Shown in pieces: positions 28,645 through 38,803 of a stretch of 64,000 nucleotides of DNA. Both the position numbers and the translations under genes were made by a program. The DNA is from Pseudomonadota bacterium (lineage in GTDB: Bacteria; Pseudomonadota; Alphaproteobacteria; Acetobacterales; Acetobacteraceae): NCBI GenBank assembly GCA_021851785.1, contig JAJZBV010000007.1, positions 1-64,000 of the forward strand, read 5' to 3'. The stretch's first letter is position 1. The number at the start of each line of letters is the position of its first letter. The notes beneath the pieces were generated by a model. It was not told the DNA's origin. It saw only the letters and a list, made by a program, of their open reading frames with translations, and did not search any database.

Positions 28645-30552
28645 CTAGGCGGCTTCGGCGAGCGCCGCCTGGAGCGGGGCCAGCGCCGCGCCATAGACCT
28701 GCCAGCGGCCGATCGAGGTCGCGAAAAGCGGGTTTCGCACCTGCGCGACACTCGCCGTCCGCACCGCGCGGCTGGTCTCAAAAAAGCGGAGGCAGCCCTC
28801 ATCCCAATCCAGGCCGCAAAACGCGACCAGCCGCCGCGCCTCGGTGGCGAAATCGGCGACGAAATCCTCGTAACGGAGATCGAGCATCACGCCCGCCGGC
28901 AGCACCGCCCGCCAATGCGCCATCACCCGTTCATAGGCCCGCCAATAGCGGCCGAGTTCGCCGAGATCATAGGTGAAATCGAGCGCGCCGCTGAACAGTT
29001 TGGTGAAGCAGGAGACGCAGGTATCGAGCGGGTCGCGGAAGACATGGACGAATTTCGCCGCCGGCAGGGCGCGGTGGAGCAAGCCGAGATGGCGGAAATT
29101 GAGCGGCACCTTGTTGGTGATCCGCGTCGCCCCCGGCGCCAGCGCCCGGATGCGGGCGAGATAATCGGCGGCGAGGGCGCGAAACCCGGCCTCGTCCAGC
29201 GTCTCCGGCGCCGGGAACCGCGCCAGCGTCTTGTCGAGCGCGTCCATCTCGTCGCCGCCAAAAACGCCGGGGACGCTCGCCAGCACCTGCTCGACCAGCG
29301 TCGTCCCCGAGCGCGGCATGCCGACGATGAAAATCGGAAGCCTATCGGGATCGCCGCCGGGGCCGCGCACCAGGGGGGCGGGAAAGCGCTCGGGAATCGC
29401 CGCCAGCGCCGCAAGCTCGGCCGCTTCGTCATAGGTGACGAGGCGGCGCTTCAGCGCATTGCCGGCGAGGTAATGGGCCATCGCCGCGTCGTGGCGGCGG
29501 CCATCGCTCGCCGCCTTGGCCAGCGCGAAATGCGCATCCAGCCGCGACGCGGGCGGGAAGTGATCGAGCCGCGCGGCGAGCGCGGCCAGCGCCCGGTCAT
29601 CGGCGTCGCCGGCGGTGAAGGTGATGATATCGGCGAGGTAGCGGTGATAGATGGGAACCAGGGGCGCGAGCGCGATGGCGCGGCGCAGCGCCGCCCGCCC
29701 GCCCTCGAGATCGCCGAGCGCGGCCAGCGTGCTGCCGAGATTGCACCAGGTATTGGCCATGTCCGGGCGCAGGTCGAGAGCGCGGCGATAGCAATCCCGC
29801 GCCGCCGCCAGCGCCCCCTCGGCATGGCGGAGGGTGCCGAGATTATGGTGGGTATCGGCGTAGTCCGGGGCGAGGCTGAGGGCACGGCAGAGATGCCGCT
29901 CGGCCTCCGCCAGGCGCCCGAGGGTCTTGAGCGCGACGCCGAGATTGTTGAGGACCGGGATATTGTCGGGGTTGCTCGCCTGCACCCGCTCGAGACAGGA
30001 CACCGCCTCCGCCTCGCGGTTCTGCTCGATCAGGAAGGTGCCGAAATTGAACCGCGGGCTGGCGGCGTTGGGATCGAGCGCGATCGCGCGGCGATAGCTC
30101 GCCTCCGCCCCGGCGGCATCGCCGAGCGTCTTCAAAACCCCGGCGAGGTTGTTATGCGCGGCGGCGAGGCCGGGAGCCAGCGCGATCGCCGCGCGGAGCC
30201 GCGCCGCCGCCTCATCGAGGCGGCCGAGCTTTTCCAGAACACTGCCGAAATTGTTGAGCGCCTCGGGGAAAGCCGGGCGCAGCGCCAGCACCGTCTCGAA
30301 GACGGCGGCGGCTTCGGCGAAGCGGCCGAGCCCGGCGAGGGCATTGGCGTGATTGTTGCCAAGCTCGGGATGGGTCGGAAACCGGCGCGCCCCCAGCGCC
30401 AACATCGTCAGCGCCGCCACCGCCTCGCCCGCCGCGAGCTTGCGCGCGGCGTGGCTCGCGATGCTGGCGGGATCATTCATGTCCACCCCGCCCCGTCCCG
30501 GCTTGCCGGCAGGATGGGCGAGTGCCCGGCGCTGTTTGCGATTGGCCTCCAT
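28645..30552 (-). CDS. tetratricopeptide-repeat protein fused to sulfotransferase domain
   Basis: Multiple TPRs (PEALNNFGSVLEKLGRLDEAAARLRAAIALAP); PIFIVGMPRSGTTLVEQVLAS PAPS-binding loop; FVHVFRDPLDTCVSCF. Confidence 0.92.
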   Translation of the reverse strand: MEANRKQRRALAHPAGKPGRGGVDMNDPASIASHAARKLAAGEAVAALTMLALGARRFPTHPELGNNHANALAGLGRFAEAAAVFETVLALRPAFPEALNNFGSVLEKLGRLDEAAARLRAAIALAPGLAAAHNNLAGVLKTLGDAAGAEASYRRAIALDPNAASPRFNFGTFLIEQNREAEAVSCLERVQASNPDNIPVLNNLGVALKTLGRLAEAERHLCRALSLAPDYADTHHNLGTLRHAEGALAAARDCYRRALDLRPDMANTWCNLGSTLAALGDLEGGRAALRRAIALAPLVPIYHRYLADIITFTAGDADDRALAALAARLDHFPPASRLDAHFALAKAASDGRRHDAAMAHYLAGNALKRRLVTYDEAAELAALAAIPERFPAPLVRGPGGDPDRLPIFIVGMPRSGTTLVEQVLASVPGVFGGDEMDALDKTLARFPAPETLDEAGFRALAADYLARIRALAPGATRITNKVPLNFRHLGLLHRALPAAKFVHVFRDPLDTCVSCFTKLFSGALDFTYDLGELGRYWRAYERVMAHWRAVLPAGVMLDLRYEDFVADFATEARRLVAFCGLDWDEGCLRFFETSRAVRTASVAQVRNPLFATSIGRWQVYGAALAPLQAALAEAA

Positions 30553-30605
30553 CGCCGCCGGTTCTATCCTCGCCGCCCCTAAGAAATCATTACCGGGAGG
30601 GTTCG

Positions 30606-31358
30606 ATGGCTCGTCTGGAGGGAAAAATCGCCTGGATCACCGGCGCCGGCAGCGGCATCGGCGCGGCGGCGGCGCGGGCGCTGGCCGAAGAGGGGGCGCT
30701 TGTCGTGCTCAGCGGGCGGCGGCGCGAGAGCCTGGAGGCGGTGGCCGGCGGCATTCCCGGCGCCGCCATCGAGCCCGGCGATCTCGCCGACCCCGCGACC
30801 GCCCCGCGCATCGCCGCGGCGATCGCGGCGCGCCATGGCCGGCTCGACATCCTGGTCAATAATGCCGGGCTCAACGTGCTCCGCCGCGCCTGGGCGGCGC
30901 TGTCCGCCGCCGACGCCGACGAGGTGTTCGGCGCCAATCTCCACGCCGCCTTCTATTGCGTGATCGCGGCGCTGCCGATGATGCGGGCGCAAAAGGACGG
31001 GCTCCTGATCCACACCGCCTCCTTCGCCGGGCGCTTCGTGAGCCCGCTCAGCGGCCCCGCCTATTCCGCCGCCAAGCACGCGGTGGTGGCGATGAGCCAT
31101 AGCCTGAACATGGAGGAATGCGTGAACGGCATCCGCTCGACGGTGATCTGCCCCGGCGAGGTCGCGACCCCGATCCTGGACCGCCGCCCGGTGCCGGTCA
31201 GCGCCGAGGACCGGGCGCGGATGCTGCGCGCCGAGGATTGCGCCGATCTCATCCGCTATGTCGCCTGTCTCCCGGCCTCGGTCTGCCTCAACGAAGTCTT
31301 GATCACCCCGACCTGGAACCGGGGCTACGTCGCCGCCCGCGCCCCGGGGGCGGGTTAG
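30606..31358 (+). CDS. SDR family NAD(P)-dependent oxidoreductase
   Basis: GKIAWITGAGSGIGAAAARALAEEGA, LVNNAGL, YSAAKHAVVAM. Confidence 0.93.
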   Translation: MARLEGKIAWITGAGSGIGAAAARALAEEGALVVLSGRRRESLEAVAGGIPGAAIEPGDLADPATAPRIAAAIAARHGRLDILVNNAGLNVLRRAWAALSAADADEVFGANLHAAFYCVIAALPMMRAQKDGLLIHTASFAGRFVSPLSGPAYSAAKHAVVAMSHSLNMEECVNGIRSTVICPGEVATPILDRRPVPVSAEDRARMLRAEDCADLIRYVACLPASVCLNEVLITPTWNRGYVAARAPGAG

Positions 31359-31480
31359 GCGGGCGGGTTAGGCGGCGTTCGCATTTTCTTATTCCCTTCC
31401 GCCGAAGATGGGGGTGACAAAGCCGCGATGGCGCCCACATCCCGCGCGTAGGCGAAACCCTTTTGGGCAGGAGATGATCC

Positions 31481-32410
31481 ATGCTGATCCGCCATCGGCG
31501 CGGCTTCGAGATTCCCGAGCCGCGCGTGACGCCCGAGGGGCTGGCGCTCGGCCGGCGGAGCTTCGCGGCCGGGACCGCGGCCCTCGGGCTGATGACCGGC
31601 GCCGCCTACGCCGATGCACCCCCTTCCCTCACCCCCGATCCGCGCTTTCCCCCCGGCCGCGCCCTGACCCCCGAGAAGGACGCCGAGACGTACAACAATT
31701 ACTATGAGTTCAGCGACGACAAGGATCTCTGGGAGGACGCGAAAATCCTGCCGCTCCGCCCCTGGGCGATCGCGGTGGACGGCATGGTCGCCAAGCCGCA
31801 AACCTTCGCGGTCGACGATATTCTGAGCAAAATGCCGCAGGAAGAACGGATTTACCGCCATCGCTGCGTCGAGGCCTGGGCCATGACGGTGCCGTGGACG
31901 GGGTTTCCGCTGCGCACCCTGCTGGCCGCGGTCGATCCCCTGGGCTCGGCGAAATATGTCGTATTCCAAACCGCTTCTTTGCCGAAATTCATGCCCGGCC
32001 TCGCCCAGCCCTGGTATCCCTGGCCCTATATCGAGGCATTGGCGATCGACGAGGCCGAAAACGACCTCGCCTTTCTCGCGACCGGCCTCTACGGCAAGCC
32101 GCTTCCGCCCCAGAACGGCGGCCCGATCCGCCTCGTGGTGCCGTGGAAATACGGCTTCAAATCGGCCAAGGCGCTGGTCAGGATCACGCTTTCGGATAAG
32201 CGCCCGGCGGTGTTCTGGCAGAGCATCCAGCCGCGGGAATACGGGTTCTGGGCCAATGTCAACCCGGCCGTCGCGCATCCGCGCTGGAGCCAGGCGAGCG
32301 AGCGCCTGCTCGGCAGCAATGAGCGGGTGCCGACCCAGATCTATAATGGCTATGGCGCCTTCGTCGCTTCGTTGTATGCTGGCCGCATGGCAGAGCCGCT
32401 TTTCATGTGA
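31481..32410 (+). CDS. msrP: protein-methionine-sulfoxide reductase catalytic subunit MsrP (Tat-exported molybdoenzyme)
   Basis: Tat signal RRSFAAGTAALGLMTGAAYA; YRHRCVEAWAMTVPWTGFPL; GLYGKPLPPQNGGPIRLVVPWKYGFKSAK. Confidence 0.93.
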   Translation: MLIRHRRGFEIPEPRVTPEGLALGRRSFAAGTAALGLMTGAAYADAPPSLTPDPRFPPGRALTPEKDAETYNNYYEFSDDKDLWEDAKILPLRPWAIAVDGMVAKPQTFAVDDILSKMPQEERIYRHRCVEAWAMTVPWTGFPLRTLLAAVDPLGSAKYVVFQTASLPKFMPGLAQPWYPWPYIEALAIDEAENDLAFLATGLYGKPLPPQNGGPIRLVVPWKYGFKSAKALVRITLSDKRPAVFWQSIQPREYGFWANVNPAVAHPRWSQASERLLGSNERVPTQIYNGYGAFVASLYAGRMAEPLFM

Positions 32411-32718
32411 GTGTTTTGCGTCCTTGCACGGTCATCGCGGTCGGCTTCTTCGTCGCGGCCTTCGCCCTGGCGGTCACCATCCCGCCGGAGGCGCCGCTGG
32501 CGGCGGCGCTGGCCCTGCTCGACCCGTTATTGCCCGGGCACATCCATGGCGTGATCGCCGCCTACCTGCCGCCCTGGGTCTGGGGGTATGTGGCGCTGCC
32601 ACTGCTGTTGCGCCCGGCCTGGCTGTTTCCGGCCGCGCTCGGCATCGTCTTCGGCGGCGCCGCGCTGTCGCTGCGCAGCGCCAGCCAGACCCGCCGCTCC
32701 CGCCACCACCCGCGCTGA
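32407..32718 (+). CDS. small predicted membrane protein
   Basis: Starts within an ATGA overlap with the msrP stop; two to three hydrophobic segments. Confidence 0.6.
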   Translation: MSVLRPCTVIAVGFFVAAFALAVTIPPEAPLAAALALLDPLLPGHIHGVIAAYLPPWVWGYVALPLLLRPAWLFPAALGIVFGGAALSLRSASQTRRSRHHPR

Positions 32719-32747
32719 GCGGCCGATCATGGCGGCCGGAGGAAAGC

Positions 32748-33704
32748 ATGTCCGATTTGCCGAAATTCGTGCGGATCAACGAGGAGGGGCCGCGCGAGGG
32801 GTTTCAGATCGAGCCGGGACCGATCCCGACCGGGCGCAAGCTCGCGCTGATCGATGCGCTCTCGGAGACCGGGCTCGCGCAGATTCAGATCGTCTCCTTC
32901 GTCGACCCGAGGCGGGTGCCCGGCATGGCCGATGCCGATGAGGTGGTGCTGCGGTTCCGGGCGAAACCGGGGGTGCGCTATACCGCGCTCTGGCTCAACG
33001 CCCGCGGCTTCGAGCGCGCCCTCGCCGCCGGGCGCCTCGCCGTTGCCGGAACCCTCTCCCTGACCGCGTCCGAGCCGTTCCTGCAAAAGAACCAGGGGCG
33101 GGATTTCGCCGCCAACCTCGCCGCCCAGCACGAGATGATCCGCCTCTATCAGCGCCATGGCATCGCCGTCGAGCGCGGCAGCATCATGGCCGCGTTCGGC
33201 TGTAATTTCGCCGGCGACATCCCGATCGCGCGTGTGCTGGAGCTGGTCCGGACGATGGTCGATCTCGCGCGCCAGTACGATCTCCCGCTGCGCACGGTCT
33301 CGCTCGCCGACACCATGGCCTGGGCGACGCCGCTTTCGATCAAGCGCGTGGTCGGCGCGGTGCGCGAGCGATTCCCGGAACTCCGCGTCGCCCTTCATCT
33401 CCACGACACCCGCGGCATGGGCATCGCCAACGCCTATGCCGGGCTGGAGATGGGGGTGGACAGCTTCGATGGCACCATCGCCGGGCTCGGCGGCTGCCCG
33501 TTCGCCGCCCACCGGGGAGCGGCGGGGAATGTCTGCACCGAGGATCTCGCCTTCATGCTGGCCGAGATGGGAATCGCGACCGGGCTCGACCTCGATGCCC
33601 TGATCGAAGCCGCGACCCTCGCCGAGGACATCGTCGGCCACCCCCTCCCGGGCCAGGTGAAACAAGGCGGCAGCCTCGAAAAATACCGCGCCCGGCGGGC
33701 GTGA
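32748..33704 (+). CDS. hydroxymethylglutaryl-CoA lyase-like (DRE-TIM) protein
   Basis: INEEGPREGFQIEPGPIPTGRKLALIDAL; LADTMAWATP; ALHLHDTRGMGIANAYAGLEMGVDSFDGTIAGLGGCPFA. Confidence 0.9.
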   Translation: MSDLPKFVRINEEGPREGFQIEPGPIPTGRKLALIDALSETGLAQIQIVSFVDPRRVPGMADADEVVLRFRAKPGVRYTALWLNARGFERALAAGRLAVAGTLSLTASEPFLQKNQGRDFAANLAAQHEMIRLYQRHGIAVERGSIMAAFGCNFAGDIPIARVLELVRTMVDLARQYDLPLRTVSLADTMAWATPLSIKRVVGAVRERFPELRVALHLHDTRGMGIANAYAGLEMGVDSFDGTIAGLGGCPFAAHRGAAGNVCTEDLAFMLAEMGIATGLDLDALIEAATLAEDIVGHPLPGQVKQGGSLEKYRARRA

Positions 33705-33718
33705 GCGGCGCCGGCGGT

Positions 33719-34507
33719 TCAGTTCCCGCCGCGCGCGTGCATGATCTCGTCGGCACGGAGCGGCGCCAGCGCCGCCTCGCCGGGGCGGCGGATCAGCACC
33801 GTCACCGCGCCCGGCCCGACCATGCGATCGCCGCGCCAGCACGCGAAGCCCACCGCGATCGGGTAAAGGCCGGGCTGGAGGACGAACTGATCAGGGTCGT
33901 AGTCGCGCACGGCATGGCCGGTGATGCCGAGGATGAGGTTCGAGACCAGCCGATAGCGCGCGAAAAACAGCCGCGTGAGGCAATTCGCGGGCTCCGGGGA
34001 ATCTCTTTCGAGACGGAGCGACACGGCATAGACCCCGGCCGTCTTCACCGCCAGCATCGCCGTCCCGATGCCGGCATAAAGCCCGCTCCTCGGGCCGGCC
34101 GCCAGGATGCTCGCCATGTCGATGCTCGCGGTGCCGACGCCGGTGCGATCGAGGCGGGCGCCGCTCAGCGGGGCAGGCGCCACATCGGCGTCCAGCGTCG
34201 CGGCGATGGTCATCGCATGGATCGCCCCCTCCCAGCCGGGCACGAACGCGCCCGGCGCCGGCAAGGGCCGCTCCGGCGGCTCGACCCGCGGCGCGCGGGA
34301 CGGGGCGATGGCCGCCGCCTGGTGGCTCGGCGCCCAGGGCGGCGGCGGATCGACGACGCCGTAGGCGTGAAGGCCAGCCCAGAGCGCCGCCGCCAGCCCC
34401 ACCCCGAAGAGCGGCGGCGGGCCGAGCAGAGCCGCCCAGCGATAGGTGCCGTCCTGCCGCCAGAGCCGGCGATGGAGGAAGGCGAGCTTGGCGAGGAATC
34501 GGGTCAT
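33719..34507 (-). CDS. hypothetical membrane-anchored protein
   Basis: N-terminal [29 protein letters not shown], Pro-rich linker, soluble beta-rich domain; 4-nt overlap with the AAA gene. Confidence 0.7.
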   Translation of the reverse strand: MTRFLAKLAFLHRRLWRQDGTYRWAALLGPPPLFGVGLAAALWAGLHAYGVVDPPPPWAPSHQAAAIAPSRAPRVEPPERPLPAPGAFVPGWEGAIHAMTIAATLDADVAPAPLSGARLDRTGVGTASIDMASILAAGPRSGLYAGIGTAMLAVKTAGVYAVSLRLERDSPEPANCLTRLFFARYRLVSNLILGITGHAVRDYDPDQFVLQPGLYPIAVGFACWRGDRMVGPGAVTVLIRRPGEAALAPLRADEIMHARGGN

Positions 34508-35568
34508 GCCACCGCCGCCGCGATGTCGTCCTCGGTCAGGGCGGTGAGATCGATGCCGCCTTCGCGGAGACGCGGCCCGAGACGCCGCGCCTGCGCCTCG
34601 CGGGCGCGTTCGAGGAGCGTGCGGGCGGTGCGGGCATTGCCGAAATCGGGCCGCGCGCGCGCCGCGGCGAAATAGCTGCGCAGCCGCTCATTGCTCTCGG
34701 CGCCGATGCGCAACCCCTCCGCCGCCGCCATGGCATGCGTGATCTCCACCAGCGCCTCGGCCTCGTAGGGGGGAAACAGGAGGGTCTTGGTGAAGCGCGA
34801 CGGCAGGCCCGGGTTGCTCGCGAGAAAATGCGCCATCTCCTCCGGATAGCCGGCGACGATCACCACCAGCCGGTCCCGCCGATCCTCCATTTCCTTGAGC
34901 AGCGTATCGATCGCCTCCTGGCCGAACTGATCGCCATGGCCGCCTTCGCGCGCCGCCAGCGCATAGGCTTCATCGATGAACAAAACCCCGTCGAGCGCCG
35001 CCGTCACCCGTTCACGGGTCTTGAGCGCGGTCTGGCCGACATAGCCGGCGACCAGGCCGGCGCGGTCGGTCTCGACCAGATGCCCCTTCTCCAAAACGCC
35101 GAGATCGCGAAGAATCGCGCCATAGAGCCGCGCGACGACGGTCTTGCCGACGCCGGGCGGCCCGGCGAAGACTATGTGCAGCGAGATCGGGGCGACCTTC
35201 AGGCCGGCATCGCGCCGCGCCGCCTCCACTTTCAGCCGCTCGACCAAGGTGCCGAGTTCGGCCTTCACGCTGGCGAGCCCGGTCATGCGTTGCAGCTCGG
35301 CCAGCGCGCTGCCTTCGGGATCGCGCCCCGCCGAAATCATCCGAAACCCCGCCACCCCGGCCGGAACCACCTGGCGCCACGCGCCGCCGACGCGGAAGAC
35401 GACGTAAGTATTGGCGACCACGGCGAGCCCACAGAGAGCGGCCAGGGCGGACCAGGGCGGGAGCCGCGGCGTCACGCCGAACGCGGCGAGCAGCGCGAGC
35501 GCCGTCATCACGATCATGCAGATCGCGACCACCGGCGACGGGCCGAACTGCTCCCTGAGCCAGGACAT
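34504..35568 (-). CDS. membrane-anchored CbbX/SpoVK-like AAA+ ATPase
   Basis: [54 protein letters not shown]...[12 protein letters not shown]; two TM segments at N-terminus; start MSWLREQFG at 35568. Confidence 0.85.
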   Translation of the reverse strand: MSWLREQFGPSPVVAICMIVMTALALLAAFGVTPRLPPWSALAALCGLAVVANTYVVFRVGGAWRQVVPAGVAGFRMISAGRDPEGSALAELQRMTGLASVKAELGTLVERLKVEAARRDAGLKVAPISLHIVFAGPPGVGKTVVARLYGAILRDLGVLEKGHLVETDRAGLVAGYVGQTALKTRERVTAALDGVLFIDEAYALAAREGGHGDQFGQEAIDTLLKEMEDRRDRLVVIVAGYPEEMAHFLASNPGLPSRFTKTLLFPPYEAEALVEITHAMAAAEGLRIGAESNERLRSYFAAARARPDFGNARTARTLLERAREAQARRLGPRLREGGIDLTALTEDDIAAAVA

Positions 35569-35572
35569 GCCC

Positions 35573-36189
35573 CTACTCGCCCTCGCCGTCCGCGCAGGCC
35601 GCGCCGGGATGCCATTGGACCACCCGCATCGCGCCGCCGGCGGCCGCCGGAACATGCCAGGGCGGGGTCTCAGCGCGACGACCGCCTCGCCGCCCTCGAC
35701 GAACACCGTCAATTCGCCCCGCCCGGCCTGGTACGGCGCCGGATAGGGAATGGCGATGCGCACCGGCCGCGGCGACAGGACGAAAACCGGCGAGAAGTAA
35801 CCGCCCGAGCGCACGCGGACGCGGACCGGCTCACCCGCCGTCGCCACTTGCGGCGCTTGGGCGAGGGTGATCCAGGCGAGTCGGCGCGGGCAGTTCCGAT
35901 CCCTTTTCGTGCTGTCATTGACGGGAAAACCGCCGCGATCGACCGTCCTCAGCGCCGCCGGCCTGTCGCCCGGCGCGACCTCGGCAAGCGCGCTGGCGCC
36001 CGTCGCCCCGCCGAGCAGGCTGCCATCCGCCAGCGCCGGCAGCAGCCAGAACCATGCGGCGAGCCCGGAGAGCAGCGCCGTGCCGGCGGCAAGGCCGAGA
36101 CCCGGCCACGTGTCACGCCCGGCGTCGCGCCGGCTTGCCTCGGCGCCGGCCAGTCTTTCGCGCGGCGCCGCCCCGAAGCTTTCAGCCAT
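35573..36189 (-). pseudogene. hypothetical membrane-anchored protein with apparent 1-nt frameshift near 35670
   Basis: [15 protein letters not shown]...[18 protein letters not shown] in one frame; coding-like continuation [32 protein letters not shown] in the next, stopping just before the AAA start. The 592-aa ORF that reads through looks artefactual. Confidence 0.55.
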
Positions 36190-36546
36190 GCCGCCCGCGC
36201 CGTCACGGGCCGATTCGCAGCACCAACGATCCGGCTCATTTTTCTCTCCCTCGCGGCCATGAAAGGGGCTCGTCCCTGCCATAATTTACGAGGTTTTGAC
36301 GGCTTGCCAACGCACCCTCCCGCCGCCTTCCGCGCCCCTCCCCAGCCCTCCGCGCTTTCCCCGGTTTTCTGCCGTTTTTTGGGGGTTTTGGGTGGCCGGC
36401 GCAACGACCCCGGCGGCCATTCCGCGCCACCGCCGGAGGCTTTTTGCGCTCGTCGCCGCGATCTTTCGTTATAGAATCTTTAACCAATTCGGACCAGCCT
36501 CACGCCATCCAACCCGAGCCCCGCGAAGGGGTATGGAGGCGGCCAA

Positions 36547-37941
36547 ATGTTGGTTCAAGCGTCACGCCGCAAGGCACGGTTTCGAGGGCTGCTGATCGGC
36601 GGCCTGACCGGCGCGCTGGTGGTGGCCGCGATCGCCGCCTGGATGGCGGCGGAGATCGGCGTTCTGAAACAGGTCGCGCTCGCCGACATCAAAACCTTCC
36701 AGGATGTCGCCGCGGCCCGCCTGGCCATCACCGCCGGGATGCGCGCCGATCGCTTGTTCTCGGCGTTCCGCGCCGACGATCTCCGCAAGCCCGACCGGCT
36801 CGCGCTCACCACCCGCATGCTGCGCCTCGATGGCGACGATCTCGCCAACGGGCTGTTTCTTTTCGACGCCGATGGCCGCCTCGTCGCGGCGACCGGCCTT
36901 CTGGCGGGGGATCGCGCCGCGATCGCCGCCGCCCCCTGGTTCCGCCAGGCGCTCGGCAACCCGGCCGCGGATGACGCGGCGGCGATTTCCGGCGTGACGC
37001 GCGACCCGTTGGGTGATGGGCGCGGGGTCATCCTCTATCGCCGGCTGGTTGATCCCGCCGGGGTCAAGGGGATCATCGGCACGTTCCTTGGCGAGACCGC
37101 GCTCCGCCGCCTGCTCGCCCCCTCCGGCCGGTTCGGCGCGATGGCGGTGACGCTCGGCGATGGCGATGAGCGGATCATGCTCGGCGCGGAAATGCCCGGC
37201 GCCGCGCCGCCGGCGGTGCTCGCGCGCCTCCAGCACGCCCTCCACACGCTCGGCCTCACGACCGCGGTCAGGGGGCAGGCGGTGCTGCCACGCTCGGCGC
37301 TCCTGTGGTCGGCGACGGAGGATTACGTGACCGCGATGTCCGCCGCCGACGGCCGCCGGCTGCTCCGCAACGCCGCGAGCGCGACCCTCGGCGTCGGTTT
37401 GGCGATCCTCGCCGCGTTCCTGTTCGGCCGGCGGATGGAACGGCGGCATTTGCAGGCGCTGGCCGAGCCGGAACGGCGCGCCGCCGAGGAGCGCGAGCGC
37501 CATCTCGCCGCCTTCGATCCCTCGCCGGCGGTGTGGTTCTGGTTCCTGACCCAGGATGGCCGGGTCAGCGGCGTCGGCGGCAATATTCCGAAATGCCTCG
37601 AGGACCGCGTCTATGGCCCGAACGGGCTGACGGCGGAGCAGGATTTCGCCAGGATCGCCGGCCATATGGGCGAGCTTCCGGAGGCGTGGGAGCGGCTCGT
37701 CACCGCGGTGCGCAACGGCACCCCGTTCACCGATCTCGAGGTCGATTTCGTGCTCGGCGAAGGGCGGGTGTTGCGGCTTTCCTTGAGCGGCCAGCCGCAA
37801 TCCGGGCCGGAAGGCGGGTTCTGGGGCATCGCCCGCCCCGCCGCCGTGGCCCCGGTGCGGGTCGAGGAGGAGAGCCCGGCCGCGGCCGCGGCACTCCCGG
37901 CCCTGGCGAAAGGCGGCGAGAGCAGCAAACTGGCGGCGTGA
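36547..37941 (+). CDS. membrane sensor-like protein (extracytoplasmic Cache-like domain plus PAS) lacking an output domain
   Basis: Two TMs (GLLIGGLTGALVVAAIAAWMAA; LGVGLAILAAFLFG) flank a Cache-like region; PAS-like C-terminus; no kinase, GGDEF, EAL or MCP motif. Confidence 0.65.
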   Translation: MLVQASRRKARFRGLLIGGLTGALVVAAIAAWMAAEIGVLKQVALADIKTFQDVAAARLAITAGMRADRLFSAFRADDLRKPDRLALTTRMLRLDGDDLANGLFLFDADGRLVAATGLLAGDRAAIAAAPWFRQALGNPAADDAAAISGVTRDPLGDGRGVILYRRLVDPAGVKGIIGTFLGETALRRLLAPSGRFGAMAVTLGDGDERIMLGAEMPGAAPPAVLARLQHALHTLGLTTAVRGQAVLPRSALLWSATEDYVTAMSAADGRRLLRNAASATLGVGLAILAAFLFGRRMERRHLQALAEPERRAAEERERHLAAFDPSPAVWFWFLTQDGRVSGVGGNIPKCLEDRVYGPNGLTAEQDFARIAGHMGELPEAWERLVTAVRNGTPFTDLEVDFVLGEGRVLRLSLSGQPQSGPEGGFWGIARPAAVAPVRVEEESPAAAAALPALAKGGESSKLAA

Positions 37942-37968
37942 GGCGGCGCCCTTCGCGGGCGCTATCGG

Positions 37969-38571
37969 CTATGAATGATCGTCGGCGCCGGCGCCGTGTC
38001 GCACCCGGTCTCTGGCGCAGGCGAACCAGGCCGCGCCGCTGCTCCCGGCCGGCGCGAGACGGAGCGCGTGATCGCGGGCGGGGGCGGCGCTCATGGTGAC
38101 GATGCCGCCCCGGAGCATGAGCAGGATCCGCGCCAAAGCCGCCTTGCTCGGCGCGAGCCGGGCCTCGAGCCGGCGCGCCGGGTTGGCGCGCAGGCGCCAT
38201 TGCCAGGTCTCCCCCTCCGCCGCCACCCGGAGCAGCGGCGGATGGTGGCGCGCGGCGCGAAGATAGGCCGGGGCATCGGCTCCGGGCGCCGCTTCGATGA
38301 CGACCGTGCCGTCATCGGCGATGTCGATCGCGAGCGTCGTCGCGCCGGCGCTGGCGTGGGCGCTGCACGCGCTCTCACTCACCGCGAAGGACCAGGTGGC
38401 ATCGAGGGGCGGGCGCGGCGGCTTGGCGGCCTGGACCTTCGCCGGCGCCGGCGCCGGCGCCGGCGGCGCGGTTTCGGGGGCCGGCGCGGGCGCCGGGACG
38501 CAGGCGAGGAGCGGGAGCAGCGGCACGAAAGCGAGGGCGCGACGCCATCCGTTCACATGATACGCTCTCAT
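37969..38571 (-). CDS. hypothetical lipoprotein
   Basis: MRAYHVNGWRRALAFVPLLPLLACVPAPAPAP: lipobox LLAC followed by Pro/Ala linker. Confidence 0.7.
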   Translation of the reverse strand: MRAYHVNGWRRALAFVPLLPLLACVPAPAPAPETAPPAPAPAPAKVQAAKPPRPPLDATWSFAVSESACSAHASAGATTLAIDIADDGTVVIEAAPGADAPAYLRAARHHPPLLRVAAEGETWQWRLRANPARRLEARLAPSKAALARILLMLRGGIVTMSAAPARDHALRLAPAGSSGAAWFACARDRVRHGAGADDHS

Positions 38572-38803
38572 GGCGCTGGAATTCCTTGCCGTGATCCGCC
38601 GGTGCCGGTTACCGGAACAAAAAATTATACGCCGCCGGCGCGCCGAGTTGTAGAGGAAACCCGCGTTCCGACGCCACGGTTGAGATCGCGCCGCCGACTG
38701 GACCGCCGATTGGGCCACCCCGCCGATTTGCCGGATTCGGGCCTTGCCTCTATGTGGAGGCGATGGCGCGAGAGCGGCCGGCACGTGAGAGGGAGACGAC
38801 AGC

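Noticed and set aside
34504-36282. Single 592-aa fusion of a membrane protein with the AAA+ ATPase
   Set aside because: The linker region loses coding character exactly where another frame gains it ([13 protein letters not shown]...), and the AAA ORF has its own ATG; read as two genes with a frameshift in the first.
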